A stretch of DNA of 64,000 nt from Onthophagus taurus (taxonomy: Eukaryota; Arthropoda; Insecta; Coleoptera; Scarabaeidae), in the NCBI RefSeq assembly GCF_036711975.1, contig NC_091966.1:42787501-42851500 (forward strand), read 5' to 3'. Of this stretch, positions 45,101 to 56,715 are shown one piece after another. The stretch's first letter is position 1. The number at the start of each line of letters is the position of its first letter. The position numbers were made by a program, and so were the translations under genes. The notes beneath the pieces are model-generated. The model worked only from the letters and a program-made list of their open reading frames with translations. It did not search any database and was not told the DNA's origin.

Positions 45101-47390
45101 CTTCAGGTTTAAAATGTCAACCTTAATTTTGACATATTAGTAATCTTCATTAAAAATCCTTTAAAATGAGTACAAACATGACATATTTATCTTCAATATT
45201 AAAGAAGTTATGATTAACTTCCGGTTAAGAATGTCAACGTCAATTTTGACATATTTGTAATCGTCGTGAAAAATCCTGTAAAATGAGTCCAAACATGATA
45301 CGTTTAATTCCAATATTACTCAAGATATAAGCAACTTCCGGTTTGAAATGTCAATGTCATTTTGACGTATTCTTAATTTTTATTAAATTTTTAATATTTG
45401 TCACAAAAGTAAAAATATAATAAAAAAAAAAATTAAAAATTAAGGTTGATACTAATATTTAAAAATTAAATTGCTATCTTCATTGTTGCTAACTTCGGGT
45501 TTAATGTTTTTTATTCTAACTTTTTTTGTTTGTTGAAATAAGTGCGTCATGTTTGGGCTCATTTTAAAGGTTATTTTATAAAGATTACGAATATAAACAT
45601 GACATATTTATCGTCAATATTAATGACGTGTTTAATGACGTGTATGGTCAACTTCAGGTTTAAAATGTCAACCTTAATTTTGACATATTAGTAATCTTCA
45701 TTAAAAATCCTTTAAAATGGTACAAACACTACATATTTATCTTCAATATTAAAGATGTTATGATTAACTTCCGGTTAAGAATGTCAGTATCAATTTTGAC
45801 ATATTTGTAATCGTCGTGAAAAATCCTTTAAAATGAGTCCAAACATGATATGTTTAATTCCAATATTACTCGAGATATAAGCAACTTCCGGTTTGAAATG
45901 TCAATGTCATTTTGACATATTCTTAATTTTTCTTAAATTTTTAATATTTGTCACAAAAATAAAAATATAATAAAAAAAAATTAAAAATTAAGGTTGGTAT
46001 TAATATTTAAAAATTAAATTGCTATCTTATTTGTTGCTAACTTCGGGTTTAATGTTTTTTATTCTAACTTTTTTGTTTTTTGAGATAAGTGCGTCATGTT
46101 TGGGCTCAATTTAAAGGTTATTTTATAAAGATTACGAATATAAACACGACATATTTATTGTCAATATTAATGACATGGTCAACTTCCGGTTAAGAATGTC
46201 AACGTCAATTTTGACATATTTGTAATCGTCGTGAAAAATCCTTTAAAATGAGTCCAAACATGATACGTTTAATTCCAATATTACTCGAGATATAAGCAAC
46301 TTCCGGTTTGAAATGTCAATGTCATTTTGACATATTCTTAATTTTTATTAAATTTTTAATATTTGTCACAAAAATAAAAATATAATAAAAAAAAATCAAA
46401 AATTAAGGTTGGTAATAATATTTAAAAATTAAGTTGCTATCTTCATTGTTGCTAACTTCGGGTTTAATGTTTTTTATTCTAACTTTTTTGTTTTTTGAGA
46501 TAAGTGCGTCATGTTTGGGCTCATTTTAAAGGTTATTTTATAAAGATTACGAATATAAACACGACATATTTATCGTCAATATTAATGACATTATGGTCAA
46601 CTTCCGGTTAAGAATGTCAACGTCAATTTTGACATATTTGTAATCGTCGTGAAAAGTCCTTTAAAATGAGTCCAAACATGATACGTTTAATTCTAATATT
46701 AGCAATTTCCGGTTTGAAATGTCAATGTCATTTTGATATATTCTTAATTTTTATTAAATTTTTAATATTTGTCACAAAAATAGAAATATAATAAAAAAAA
46801 AAATTATAAATTAAAGTTGGTATTAATACTTAAAAATTAAATTGCTATCTTATTTGTTGCTAACTTCGGGTTTAACGTTTTTATTCTAACTTTTTTGTTT
46901 TTTGAGATAAGTGCGTCATCTTTGGACTCATTTTAAAGGTTATTTTATAAAGATTACGAATATAAACACGACATATTTATCGTCAATATTAATGACATTA
47001 TGGTCAACTTCCGGTTAAGAATGTCAACGTCAATTTTGACGTATTTGTAATCGTCGTGAAAAATCCTTTAAAATGAGTCCAAACATGATACGTTTAATTC
47101 CAATATTACTCTAGATGTAAGGAACTTCCGGTTTGAAATGTCAATGTCATTTTGACATATTCTTAATTTTTATAAAATGTCTTAAAATTTGTCACAAAAA
47201 CGAAAAAATAACTAAAAAAATCAAAAATTAAGGTTGGTATTAATATTTAAAAATTAAATTGCTATCTTCATTGTTGCTAACTTCGGGATTAATGTTTTTT
47301 TATTCAAACTTTTTTGTTTTTTGAGATAAGTGCGTCATGTTTGGACTCATTGTAAAGGTTATTTCATAAAGATTACGAATATAATAATGA
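42180..47390. repeat. Satellite array with about 413- and 520-bp units in vimar intron 2
   Basis: The joint TTTGTCACAAAAATAAA recurs near 42997, 43407, 43925, 44472, 44888, 45396, 45952, 46364, 46773 and 47196. Spacing is mostly 409-423 or 508-556 bp. The longer units carry an extra sub-block of about 105 bp of the type CAACTTCAGGTTTAAAATGT. Sub-blocks contain dyads AATGTCAA..TTTTGACATAT. A stray piece (CTCGAGATATAAGCAACTTC) also lies at 61911. Confidence 0.92.
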
Positions 47391-47690
47391 ATGTTTCTAG
47401 TTATCGTTCTAGTTTTACTTCAATAAAAATATACAACATAATATCTTATGCTAACTACCACTGCCACTAGAACTAACACTAAACCGAGAACTAAAAACAT
47501 TCAGATTTTAGTCCCACATCTCTTAAGACGGCTAAACCCGAATGATTCTAGTTCTAGGTCTTGTGTAACACTAGACCTAAAACTAGAAATATTCGGGTTT
47601 AGCCGTGCGTCTTCAGACGAATATTTCTAATTCTAGGTCTAGTGTTAGTTCTAGTTTTAGTGCAATAAAAATCGTATCTAAGTCGGTTCT
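47391..47690. repeat. Two palindromic units with extended flank
   Basis: Hairpin units with AGACGGCTAAACCCGAATG and GTTTAGCCGTGCGTC cores. The flank AATAAAAATATACAACATA, ATATCTTATGCTAACTA matches that of the copy at 24310-24540. Confidence 0.8.
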
Positions 47691-48640
47691 TAGACGTATG
47701 ATGGAAATCGGACTTAAACTCGTATAACGTGATTGCCTCTTAGCTTTATCCTTTAAAACAGATAGTATTTTAGGTCTTTACTTACCAGACAGCATGAAAA
47801 TCTCAAACACGATAAAATGTCGCTTAGTCAAGTGATGTATAACGCGGTCCAATTTGATATTTGGCACCTTGATATAAGGTGAAGTCTTGATATACAGGTC
47901 GCTGATATGTATGGAAACGGTCGATTATCTCCTAAAGTAAGATAGCTAGTGAAAAATGTTAAGATACAAAAGTATTAATGTTTTTTAAAGTCTATTACAA
48001 TAAAGACAAATTAAGTATACAGGGTCAGTCAAAAAATTATGATGAAACAAAGTTACGTTTTCTTTGCCTGTATATTATTCCATATTTTGGTTCATATCGA
48101 AATTCTAAACAAAATTCATGTAGCACATCATGGAATACCAACATGGATATACTAACATCACTATTTTTAAGAACATTTTAAAATTTTATTTGCAAATTGT
48201 TGGTTACATAATGTAATTCTAAATAACTTTTATTTGAAATTTTTTTTTACTTCATTTATAATTTCTCAGAAAAAAAATAAACGAATTCAAAAACACATTG
48301 ATATAAGGTGAAGAGATAACATTTAGTTAACAGCTTTTACTCATCATCATCAGCTTCTTCGATTAAATTCTAACAAACATCCCCTAAACAGGTAATCTAA
48401 TTATTTTCTACTGAACCAACTTTCAAGTGGTGCTATTATCTTTTTTTTTCTTTATATATTATGCATAACACAATTAAACAAGATAATGTTTTACAGCTTT
48501 TTCCAATGGTCCAGTCTGTTTTACACATAATATAGATAAATATGATCATATTTTTACCGTTTTAAACACATATTTAAGTAGTCATCTTTGATCAAGATGC
48601 CAAATATCAAATTCATTGCATCTGCAGTTGCCCTATAAAA
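47691..48640. other. Unassigned intron segment with a possible mariner end
   Basis: At 48017-48060, TA is followed by CAGGGTCAGTCAAAAAATTA, which resembles a Tc1/mariner terminus, but no partner is seen. The remainder is AT-rich and unrecognised. Confidence 0.35.
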
Positions 48641-48778
48641 CCATATAAAAATAGTCATATTTGAAATCAGCAATGTAAAACTAACTAAAAACACTCAACT
48701 GATCTACTGTACAAAAAAAAAGTTAAAGTTTGCAGCACAGTGTTATTATTAAATAAAATAAATTATTTTAATTTTAAG

Positions 48779-49230
48779 ATGAAGCAATGAATTTGTTGTA
48801 CGATAATGGAAACGGGATAGTTTACGAGCAAATGATAACGTGGATGGATTCTTCAGATCCCGATTTAGTAAGCACGGCTGTTTTGGCAATCGGAAATTTC
48901 GCTCGAAGTGACGCCCATTGTATTAGTATGGTGGAAGGGGAATTATTTCGCAAATTAATTGGTAATTCTTAGCTTATTAATTAGCTTTATTAATTCTTAT
49001 CTAACCGAAATTATTAGCTCTTTTAGCAAAAAATAACAAAAAGGACGCCGACATTAAGATACAACACGCGCTTTTGAGCACGTTGCGCCATTTAAGCATT
49101 CCACCGCAAAACAAATTTAAATTAATTCAAGAGAATATTATCGAAATTATGTACGAAATGATCGACATCGAAACTTCACCAGTTGTTTTTAAATTAATGG
49201 GAACATTTAGAATGTTAGTTAATGGACAAG
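48779..49230 (+). CDS. RAP1GDS1: RAP1GDS1 / SmgGDS (vimar), coding exons 3 and 4
   Basis: Exons 48779-48961 and 49018-49230 are separated by a 56-nt intron, each in phase 1. They encode the middle armadillo repeats: SSDPDLVSTAVLAIGNFARS, then KIQHALLSTLRHLSIPPQNK and VVFKLMGTFRMLVNGQ, where mammalian SmgGDS has the matching VQHAALSALRNLAIP and FKLLGTLRML blocks. The donor GTGATT at 49231 starts the 8.3-kb intron. A second, dead copy of the exon 4 3' half lies at 34268-34360. Confidence 0.94.
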
Positions 49231-49314
49231 GTGATTATATTTTTATGTTATACAGTGAAATTCCTCTAACTTGAACCGCTAAGGGAGCGGAAGAAAACTA
49301 AATCTAGGCTGAAT

Positions 49315-49440
49315 AATAATTAAAACTAGAAATGATATTTGACCTAGATCTAGAATCATTCGGGTTTAGCCATCTTTAAAGACAGTAAACCTGAATGATT
49401 TTAGTTCTAGATCTAGAGCAATAAATAAGTGGTATACAAA
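49315..49440. repeat. Degraded palindromic unit
   Basis: CTAGATCTAGAATCATTCGG, GTTTAGCCATCTTTAAAGAC, then a shortened right arm (CCTGAATGATTTTAGTTCTA). Lies just inside the pogo-like left end. Confidence 0.75.
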
Positions 49441-50079
49441 GAGTACATAAAGGGGGGGAAATGAAAATAGTACTGTACAGGTGGGCAAATTTGGGTGTTA
49501 TTATAGGTTATCTCAGAAACTATAAGGGATACGAAAAAAGTAGGTGCCATGTCCCGGTCTCTTTTTTCCGAGACTAATCCAATCCCGCAAAGATCAAACC
49601 TCTATCTTCTTTTGTCCAAAAAGTCAAATTTTCGCGATTTCAAAAAATGCTGATATTTCATTTATTTTTGAAATTGGAGAAATGGGGTTGATACGTTCTT
49701 AAGACACTTTTTTGAGTAGAATATACTGCCGTTGAAAAATTTTAAATATACTTGTTGGTTTTTGAGATACAACACAAAGTTGTATTTTTTTAAATACAAA
49801 CTATACTTGATTATGATGTTATTGAAAAGAGGATATTTTTAGCTTTCCAATGATGTATCGTATGCATGGTGTATGTGCGTGAAAATAAGCGTTAATTTTC
49901 AATTCCAAAATAATAAGGGTTAATATTCAAAATTTTGATTATAGTAGGCGGGTTCGAACAGTAAATACTACCTAGTTGCTATAGTAACATGTGTTTATTT
50001 GTCATCTAGTTAAAAAACTTAACCCTTTGTGTCCCGGCGGTACTTTAAAGTACCGGTAGTTTTAAACACTGATTTTAAA

Positions 50080-51880
50080 TCATTTTAAAAAGCATTGAGC
50101 TTTAATTTAAAATAAGTCTCATTCCTTAATTTCAATAAACACGGCTTCCAGGAATTTTCAAATTAGCATCTTTTTTGACACTTTTAGGTTATACGAAAAT
50201 GCAAGTTTTGTTTAAACTTTTTTTTTCTTCATATTTTTCCGATCCAACCCAACAATTATTATACATCATTTTAAAGAGAAAGCTTTGAGCTTTAATTTAG
50301 AATAAGTTTTATTCCTTAATTTCAATAAATACGGCTTCCAGGAATTTTTAAATTAGCATATTATTTTGACAATTTTAGGTTATACGAAAATGTAAGTTTT
50401 GCTTCAACATTTTTTTTCTTAATATTTTCCCAATCCAACCCAACAATTATTATACATCATTTTAAAGAGAAAGCTTTGAGCTTTAATTTAGAATAAGTTT
50501 CATTCCTTACTTTCAATAAATACGGTTTCCAGGAATTTTTAAATTAGCATCGTTTTTGACACTTTTAGGTTATACGAAAATGTAGGTTTTATTTCAACAT
50601 TTTTTTTCTCAATATTTTTCCAATCGAACCCAACAATTACTATATATCATTTTAAAGAGAAAGCTTTGAGCTTTAATTTAGAATAAATTTCATTCCTTAA
50701 TTTCAATAAACACAGCTTCCAGGAATTTTTAAATTAGCATCTTTTTTGACGTTTTTAGGTTATACCAAAATGTAAGTTTAATTTCAACATTTTTTGTCTA
50801 CACATTTTTCGGATCCAACATAACCATTATTATACATCATTTTAAAGAGAAAGCATTAAGCTTTAATTTAGAATAAGTCTCATTCCTTAATTTCAATAAA
50901 TACGGCTTCCAGGAATTTATAAATTAGCATATATTTTGACAATTTTACGTTATACGAAAATGTAAGTTTTGTTTAAACATTTTTTTTCTTGATATTTTTC
51001 CGATCCAACCCAACAATTATTATACATCATTTTAAACATAAAGCTTTGAGCTTTAATTTAGAATAAGTTCCATTTCTTAATTTCAATAAATACGGCTTCC
51101 AGGAATTTTTGAATTAGCATATATTTTGACAATTTTAGGTTATACGAAAATGTAAGTTTTGTTTCAACATTTTTTTTCATGATATTTTCCCAATCCAACC
51201 CAACAATTATTATACATCATTTTAAAGAGAAAGCTTTGAGCTTTAATTTGGAATAAGTTCCATTCCTTAATTTCAATAAATACGGCTTCCAGGAATTTTT
51301 AAATTAACATATATTTTGACAATTTTAGGTTATACGAAAATGTAAGTTTTGTTTCCACATTTTTTTTCTCAATATTTTTCCAATCGAACCCAACAATTAT
51401 TATATATCATTTTAAAGAGAAAGCTTTGAGCTTTAATTTAGAATAAATTTCATTCCTTAATTTCAATAAATACAGCTTCCAGGAATTTTTAAATTAGCAT
51501 CTTTTTTGACATTTTTAGGTTATACCAAAATGTAAGTTTAATTTCTACATTTTTTTCTACACATTTTTGTGATCCAACATAACCATTATTATACATCATT
51601 TTAAAGAGAAAGCATTGAGCTTTAATTTAGAATAAGTCTCATTCCTTAATTTCAATAAATACGGCATCCAGGAATTTTTAAATTAGCATCTTTTTTAACA
51701 TTTTTAGGTTACACAAAAATGTTAGTGTTAACTTAATACTCAACCCAACGATTATTATACATCGATTTAAACAGAAAACTTTAAGCTTCAGTTTAAAATA
51801 AGTTTCATTTCTTAATTTCAATAAACACGGCTTCCAGGAATTTTTGAATTAGCATCTTTTTTGACACTTAGATTGATAAG
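50080..51880. repeat. 190-bp satellite array, about 9.5 copies
   Basis: Same monomer as 7095-10065 (TACATCATTTTAAAGAGAAAGC at about 190-bp steps: 50264, 50455 and onward). Variants such as ACACATTTTTCGGATCCAAC appear in two units, about four units apart, hinting at a higher-order block. Copies are more diverged than in the SND1 intron. Confidence 0.95.
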
Positions 51881-51936
51881 AGATGCGACAATGTTAGTTT
51901 TTGCTCAATATGTTTTTTCTCAATATTCTATCAGAT

Positions 51937-52113
51937 TTTCGTCGTTCTGTAGCTGCAGGCCTGATAAATAAATATTCAAATTTACTGCGTCCACGAAAAT
52001 GTCGTAGCGCAAGTTCAAAAGAAAGAGGAAATTGTGAAAATTGTTCTGCCAAAGGTAGACCCCACTCAAAATGTACTGCGTGCAATGTTTTTTTTTGTTT
52101 ACTGCAACATCAC
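51937..52113 (+). pseudogene. PiggyBac transposase C-terminal Cys-rich remnant
   Basis: Reads SSKERGNCENCSAKGRPHSK, CTACNVFFCLLQHH then stop. This is the CxxC..C..C..H pattern of the piggyBac C-terminal zinc-binding domain that recognises the transposon end. No DDE core precedes it. It identifies the family of the satellite-bearing element independently of its TTAA ends. Confidence 0.75.
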
Positions 52114-52356
52114 TAAAATATATTTTAATCTCTGATGGTACTCTCAAGTACCATTATCCCCCTGGAATGGGGAGATTGTATATTTGACTAAAATTGATTT
52201 TAAAGGCCTTTATTGAGTGTATTTTGATAGCATTTTAATTCTGTCACAAAGTTTCAAAATTTTTGACTTCTTGGGGCACAAAGGGTTAAGTCAGAAATTG
52301 TGATAGGTAGTCTTAGCGTTTTCAGTTTTTTTAAACTAATAACATTCAATTCGAAA

Positions 52357-53408
52357 ATGGAATTCAGTAACTATGAAAAGTATGATATGTTGGAATGTTT
52401 TATTCGCAATAACGACAACGCTGATGCTGCGTGTGAAACATATCTAAATCGCTATCCAGAACGGAAACAACCACATAAGCCAATTTTTAACCGCCTGAAA
52501 GAAAATTTAATCAACTATGGATGTTTTAAAAAATCAAGACCACAAAAGTATAAAATTCAAGGTGCTGAAAATGTTGCAATTGATGTAATTGGAGCCGTCA
52601 TTGCAGATCCATCCATCTCCAGTCGACAAATTGAAGCGGATTCAGGAATTTTTAGACGCCGTGCTCTAACCATTTTGAAAAACAATAAATTTAAGCCATA
52701 TTTAATACGGAAACGTCAACAGCTTGTAGAAGGGGATTCTCAAAGGCGTCTACAATTTTGTATGTGGTTTGAACAACAATGTTTAGAAGATCCATCGTTC
52801 CCAAGAAAAATTATTTGGACTGATGAATGCTATATATCTAGCAATGGTATCTTTAATCGTCATAATAACCATTACTAGTCTGATGTAAATCCTCATAAAA
52901 CTATTGATATTCAGAGTCAGGTACGATTTGGCTTCAGCGTCTGGTGCGCACTTCTTGGAAATCGTATGTTAGTGTATAAAATTTACAATTAAATGGCCAG
53001 AGGTACCACCAAATCATATCTGACAATATTATAAACAATTATATGGACCAAATCCCATTAATGGAAGCAAACAAATATTATTTTCAACAAGATGGAGCTC
53101 CACCTCACAACACTAGAGATGTTTCGGTGCTTTTAAGTATACATTTTGGGAATAAGGTGATTGCCACAAATGGACCCATAAGATGGCCACCTCATTCCCC
53201 AGATTTGACCCCGTTAGATTTTTTTCTCTGGGGCCACATCAAAAACGAACTTTACAAAAAACGTAATAGAAATATTGTTCAGCTAAGTGAAAATTTTGAA
53301 GAGTGTTTAACGTCACTTTCGAACATACATATTTTAAATGCCGTCAATATTGTAGCAAAGAGGTGCAATTTATGTATCCAAAATAACGGGGGCAATTTGA
53401 AAATTTGA
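52357..53408 (+). pseudogene. Rosa-like mariner transposase, broken (DD41D)
   Basis: Starts at ATG 52357 (FSNYEKYDMLECFIRNNDNA, a helix-turn-helix start). The catalytic blocks are IIWTDECYISSNG (first Asp), YYFQQDGAPPHNTRD (second) and PPHSPDLTPLDFFLWG (third), with 41 residues between the last two acidic positions. A TAG at 52876-52878, a TAA near 52993 and a frameshift before 53043 break it. About 350 codons in all, a normal mariner length. Confidence 0.88.
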
Positions 53409-53923
53409 TGTGATTTACTTTGATGGTTAAATTTTTGTTTAATATTTGAAGAACTCCATCACATAACTAGCTTTATCTGTTAAATGTTACAGTATTAAAG
53501 AAAAACCATTAACTTATTAAAAAAATTATATTATTTTTGACTGCTAAAAAGCGGTAAAATTTCTTCCCTATTTTTAAATTATTTCTTACTAAACCATTTT
53601 GAACAATAAAAAACATTATAAAAGGCTAAAGACTTTTACTAATTTTATTGTTCTTGAACTTCTTAATCGATAAACTCGTTTCGAAAAATTTATGAATAAA
53701 ATGACAAGTAAACTGACGTTACTATAGTAACTAAGTGACACTTTTGACGCTTTCCTCGCCTACTACAATTAAAATTTTGAACATAACTTAAAAACAAAAG
53801 AAGATAGAGGCTTGGTCTTTGCGGGATTGAATTAGTCTCGGAAAAAGAGACCGGGACATGGCACCTACTTTTTTCGTATCTCTTATAGTTTCTGAGATAG
53901 CCTATAATAACACCCAAATTTGC

Positions 53924-54244
53924 TACTCTCAGTCGGCGCTTCAGTGCACTCACCCCTCTCCACAGTCCCTACCTGTTTTTACAGAATAATTACACAGTTA
54001 TTCTGTGCTGTTGTTCAGTGCGGCCATTGACCTATATTCGTCTTCAGTCATCACTAGCCTTTGTGTGCCTCACCATCAATTTTTGTACGTTGTTTAGAAG
54101 TGTGGAAGTTCATGCATTGAGTGACGTCAATGCTCAGCTAAATATTTAAAATTCGGTTTTATCTCGTCACCGCAAAATGTGCATCTTTGCGCCGCTTAAA
54201 AGGGGGTGCCGGCGCCTTTTTAATGTTTTCTCCAACAATATGTT
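53924..54244. other. Spacer between rosa-like element and minisatellite
   Basis: Moderately GC-richer DNA (GCGCCGCTTAAAAGGGGGTG, CCGGCGCC). 57310-57320 has a similar GCGCCGGCACTG. No gene or repeat family recognised. Confidence 0.4.
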
Positions 54245-56715
54245 ATCTTTCTTTATTTAGCTTGTCAGCAGTAGCTAGTCTTCAGAAAGCAGTATTTAGT
54301 CTCCACAAAGCAATTTTAGTTTTTAGAAAGCAGTATTTAGTGTTCCAGACGCTGTATTTAGACCTGTCGGCAGTATCTAGTCTTCAGAAAGCAGTATTTA
54401 GTCTTTTAGAAGCAGTATCTAGTCTTCTGCCAAAGTTATGTATGTTTTCTCCAAAATATTTTATCTTTCTTCTGCAGTACTTAGACCTGTTAGCAGTATC
54501 TAGTCTGCAGAAAGCAGTATTTAGTGTGAAGACGCTGTATTTAGACCTGTCGGAAGTATCTAGTCTTCAGAAAGCAGTATTTAGTCTTCTAGAAGCACTA
54601 TCTAGTCTTCTGCCAACGTTATGTATGTTTTCTCCAACAATATCTTATCTTTCGTTTGCAGTACTTAGACCTGTCAGCAGTATCTAGTCTTCAGAAAGCA
54701 GTATTTAGTCTCCACAAAGCAATTTTAGTTTTTAGAAAGCAGTATTTAGTGTTCCCGACGCTGTATTTAGACCTGTCGGCAGTATCTAGTCTTCAGAAAG
54801 CAGTATTTAGTCTTGTAGAAGCAGTATCTAGTCTTCTGCCAACGTTATGTATGTTTTCTCCAACAATATCTTATCTTTCTTCTGCAGTACTTAGACCTGT
54901 TAGCAGTATCTAGTCTTCAGAAAACAGTATATTTAGTCTTTTAGAAGCAGTATCTAGTCTTCTGCCAACGTTATGTATGTTTTCTCCAACAATATCTTAT
55001 CTTTCGTTTGCAGTACTTAGACCTGTCAGCAGTATCTAGTCTTCAGAAAGCAGTATTTAGTCTCCACAAAGCAATTTTAGTTTTTAGAAAGCAGTATTTA
55101 GTGTTCCCGACGCTGTATTTAGACCTGTCGGCAGTATCTAGTCTTCAGAAAGCAGCATTTAGTCTTTTAGAAGCAGTATCTAGTCTTCTGCCAAAATTAT
55201 GTATGTTTTCTTCAAAATATTTTATCTTTCTTTTGCAGTATTTAGACCTGTTATCAGTATCTAGTCTGCAGAAAGCAGTATTTAGTGTTCCAGACGCTGT
55301 ATTTAGACCTGTCGGCAGTATCTAGTCTTCAGAAAGCAGTATTTAGTCTTGTAGAAGCAGTATCTAGTCTTCTGCCAACGTTATGTATGTTTTCTCCAAC
55401 AATATCTTATCTTTCTTCTGCAGTACTTAGACCTGTTAGCAGTATCTAGTCTTCAGAAAACAGTATTTAGTCTTTTAGAAGCAGTATCTAGTCTTCTGCC
55501 AACGTTATGTATGTTTTCTCCAACAATATCTTATCTTTCGTTTGCAGTACTTAGACCTGTCAGCAGTATCTAGTCTTCAGAAAGCAGTATTTAGTCTCCA
55601 CAAAGCAATTTTAGTTTTTAGAAAGCAGTATTTAGTGTTCCAGACGCTGTATTTAGACCTGTCGGCAGTATCTAGTCTTCAGAAAGCAGCATTTAGTCTT
55701 TTAGAAGCAGTATCTAGTCTTCTGTCAAAATTATGTATGTTTTCTTCAAAATATTTTATCTTTCTTTTGCAGTATTTAGACCTGTTATCAGTATCTAGTC
55801 TGCAGAAAGCAGTATTTAGTGTTCCAGACGCTGTATTTAGACCTGTCGGCAGTATCTAGTCTTCAGAAAGCAGTATTTAGTCTTGTAGAAGCAGTATCTA
55901 GTCTTCTGCCAACGTTATGTATGTTTTCTCCAACAATATCTTATCTTTCTTCTGCAGTACTTAGACCTGTTAGCAGTATCTAGTCTTCAGAAAACAGTAT
56001 TTAGTCTTTTAGAAGCAGTATCTAGTCTTCTGCCAACGTTATGTATGTTTTCTCCAACAATATCTTATCTTTCGTTGGCAGTACTTAGACCTGTCAGCAG
56101 TATCTAGTCTTCAGAAAGCAGTATTTAGTCTCCACAAAGCAATTTTAGTTTTTAGAAAGCAGTATTTAGTGTTCCCGACGCTGTATTTAGACCTGTCGGC
56201 AGTATCTAGTCTTCAGAAAGCAGTATTTAGTCTTTTAGAAGCAGTATCTAGTCTTCTGCCAAAGTTATGTATGTTTTCTCCAAAATATTTTATCTTTCTT
56301 TTGCAGTATTTAGACGTGTTAGCAGTATCTAGTCTGCAGAAAGCAGTATTTAGTGTTCCAGACGCTGTATTTAGACCTGTCGGCAGTATCTAGTCTTCAG
56401 AAAGCAGTATTTAGTCTTGTAGAAGCAGTATCTAGTCTTCTGCCAACGTTATGTATGTTTTCTCCAACAATATCTTATCTTTCTTTTGCAGTACTTAGAC
56501 CTGTCAACAGTATCTAGTCTTCAAAAAGCAGTATTTAGTCTCCACAAAACAATTTTAGTCTTTAGAAAGCAGTATTTAGTGTTCCAGATGCTGTATTTAG
56601 ACCTATCGGCAGTATCTAGTCTTCAGAAAGCAGTATTTAATCTTCCAGAGCAGTATCTAGTCTTCAGAAAGCAGTATTTAGTTTTTTAGAAGCAGTATCT
56701 AGTCTTCTGCCAACG
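54245..56715. repeat. Minisatellite with higher-order repeats in vimar intron 4
   Basis: Built from AGTATCTAGTCTTCAGAAAG-type units and a non-unit spacer (AACGTTATGTATGTTTTCTC). The block GCAGTACTTAGACCTGTCAG recurs at 54657, 55009, 55543 and 56077, periods about 352, 534 and 534 bp. The two 534-bp blocks are nearly identical, so the last expansion is recent. Long open frames here are by-products of the repeat. Confidence 0.93.

Larger units (their letters stand above)
41512..48709. mobile_element. TA-flanked inverted-repeat element (7.2 kb) enclosing a satellite
   Basis: The left end CAGTTGATGAGTTGAGTG (41512) and the inverse of the right end (ending 48709) match over about 58 bp, into TGCTGATTTCAAATATG. 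TA lies just outside each end (41510-41511, 48710-48711). CAGT termini with TA targets fit the pogo/Tc1-mariner group. No transposase found inside. Nearly all of vimar intron 2 is this block. Confidence 0.75.
50033..52285. mobile_element. Complete piggyBac-like element (2253 bp) with TTAA duplication and internal satellite
   Basis: The left end CCCTTTGTGTCCC (50033) and right end GGGGCACAAAGGG (ending 52285) are flanked by TTAA (50029-50032, 52286-52289). Each subterminal region has a short palindrome (GGTACTTTAAAGTACC at 50049; GGTACTCTCAAGTACC near 52137). Nearly all of the interior is the 190-bp satellite. Only the extreme C-terminus of a transposase remains (51937-52113), so it is non-autonomous. 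Same family as 7066-10200. Confidence 0.9.
49478..53923 (+). mobile_element. Rosa-like (DD41D) mariner element carrying a piggyBac insert
   Basis: The left end CAGGTGGGCAAATTTGGGTG (49478, preceded by TA) and the sequence ending CACCCAAATTTGC (53923) begin long inverted repeats. Arms match again at TTGCGGGATTGA/TCCCGCAAAG and TAGTAGGCG/CGCCTACTA. The left arm holds about 300 bp (49625-49915) absent on the right. The final bases of the right end are lost or altered. The transposase frame is at 52357-53408. The piggyBac copy 50033-52285 lies just before it. Confidence 0.8.

Noticed and set aside
54187..55859. Open frames of 85-166 codons on the + strand with repeating SAVSSLQKAVFSL peptides
   Set aside because: They are translations of the minisatellite, in step with its units. 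No start context, no domain, and they lie within a vimar intron and pogo-like ends.
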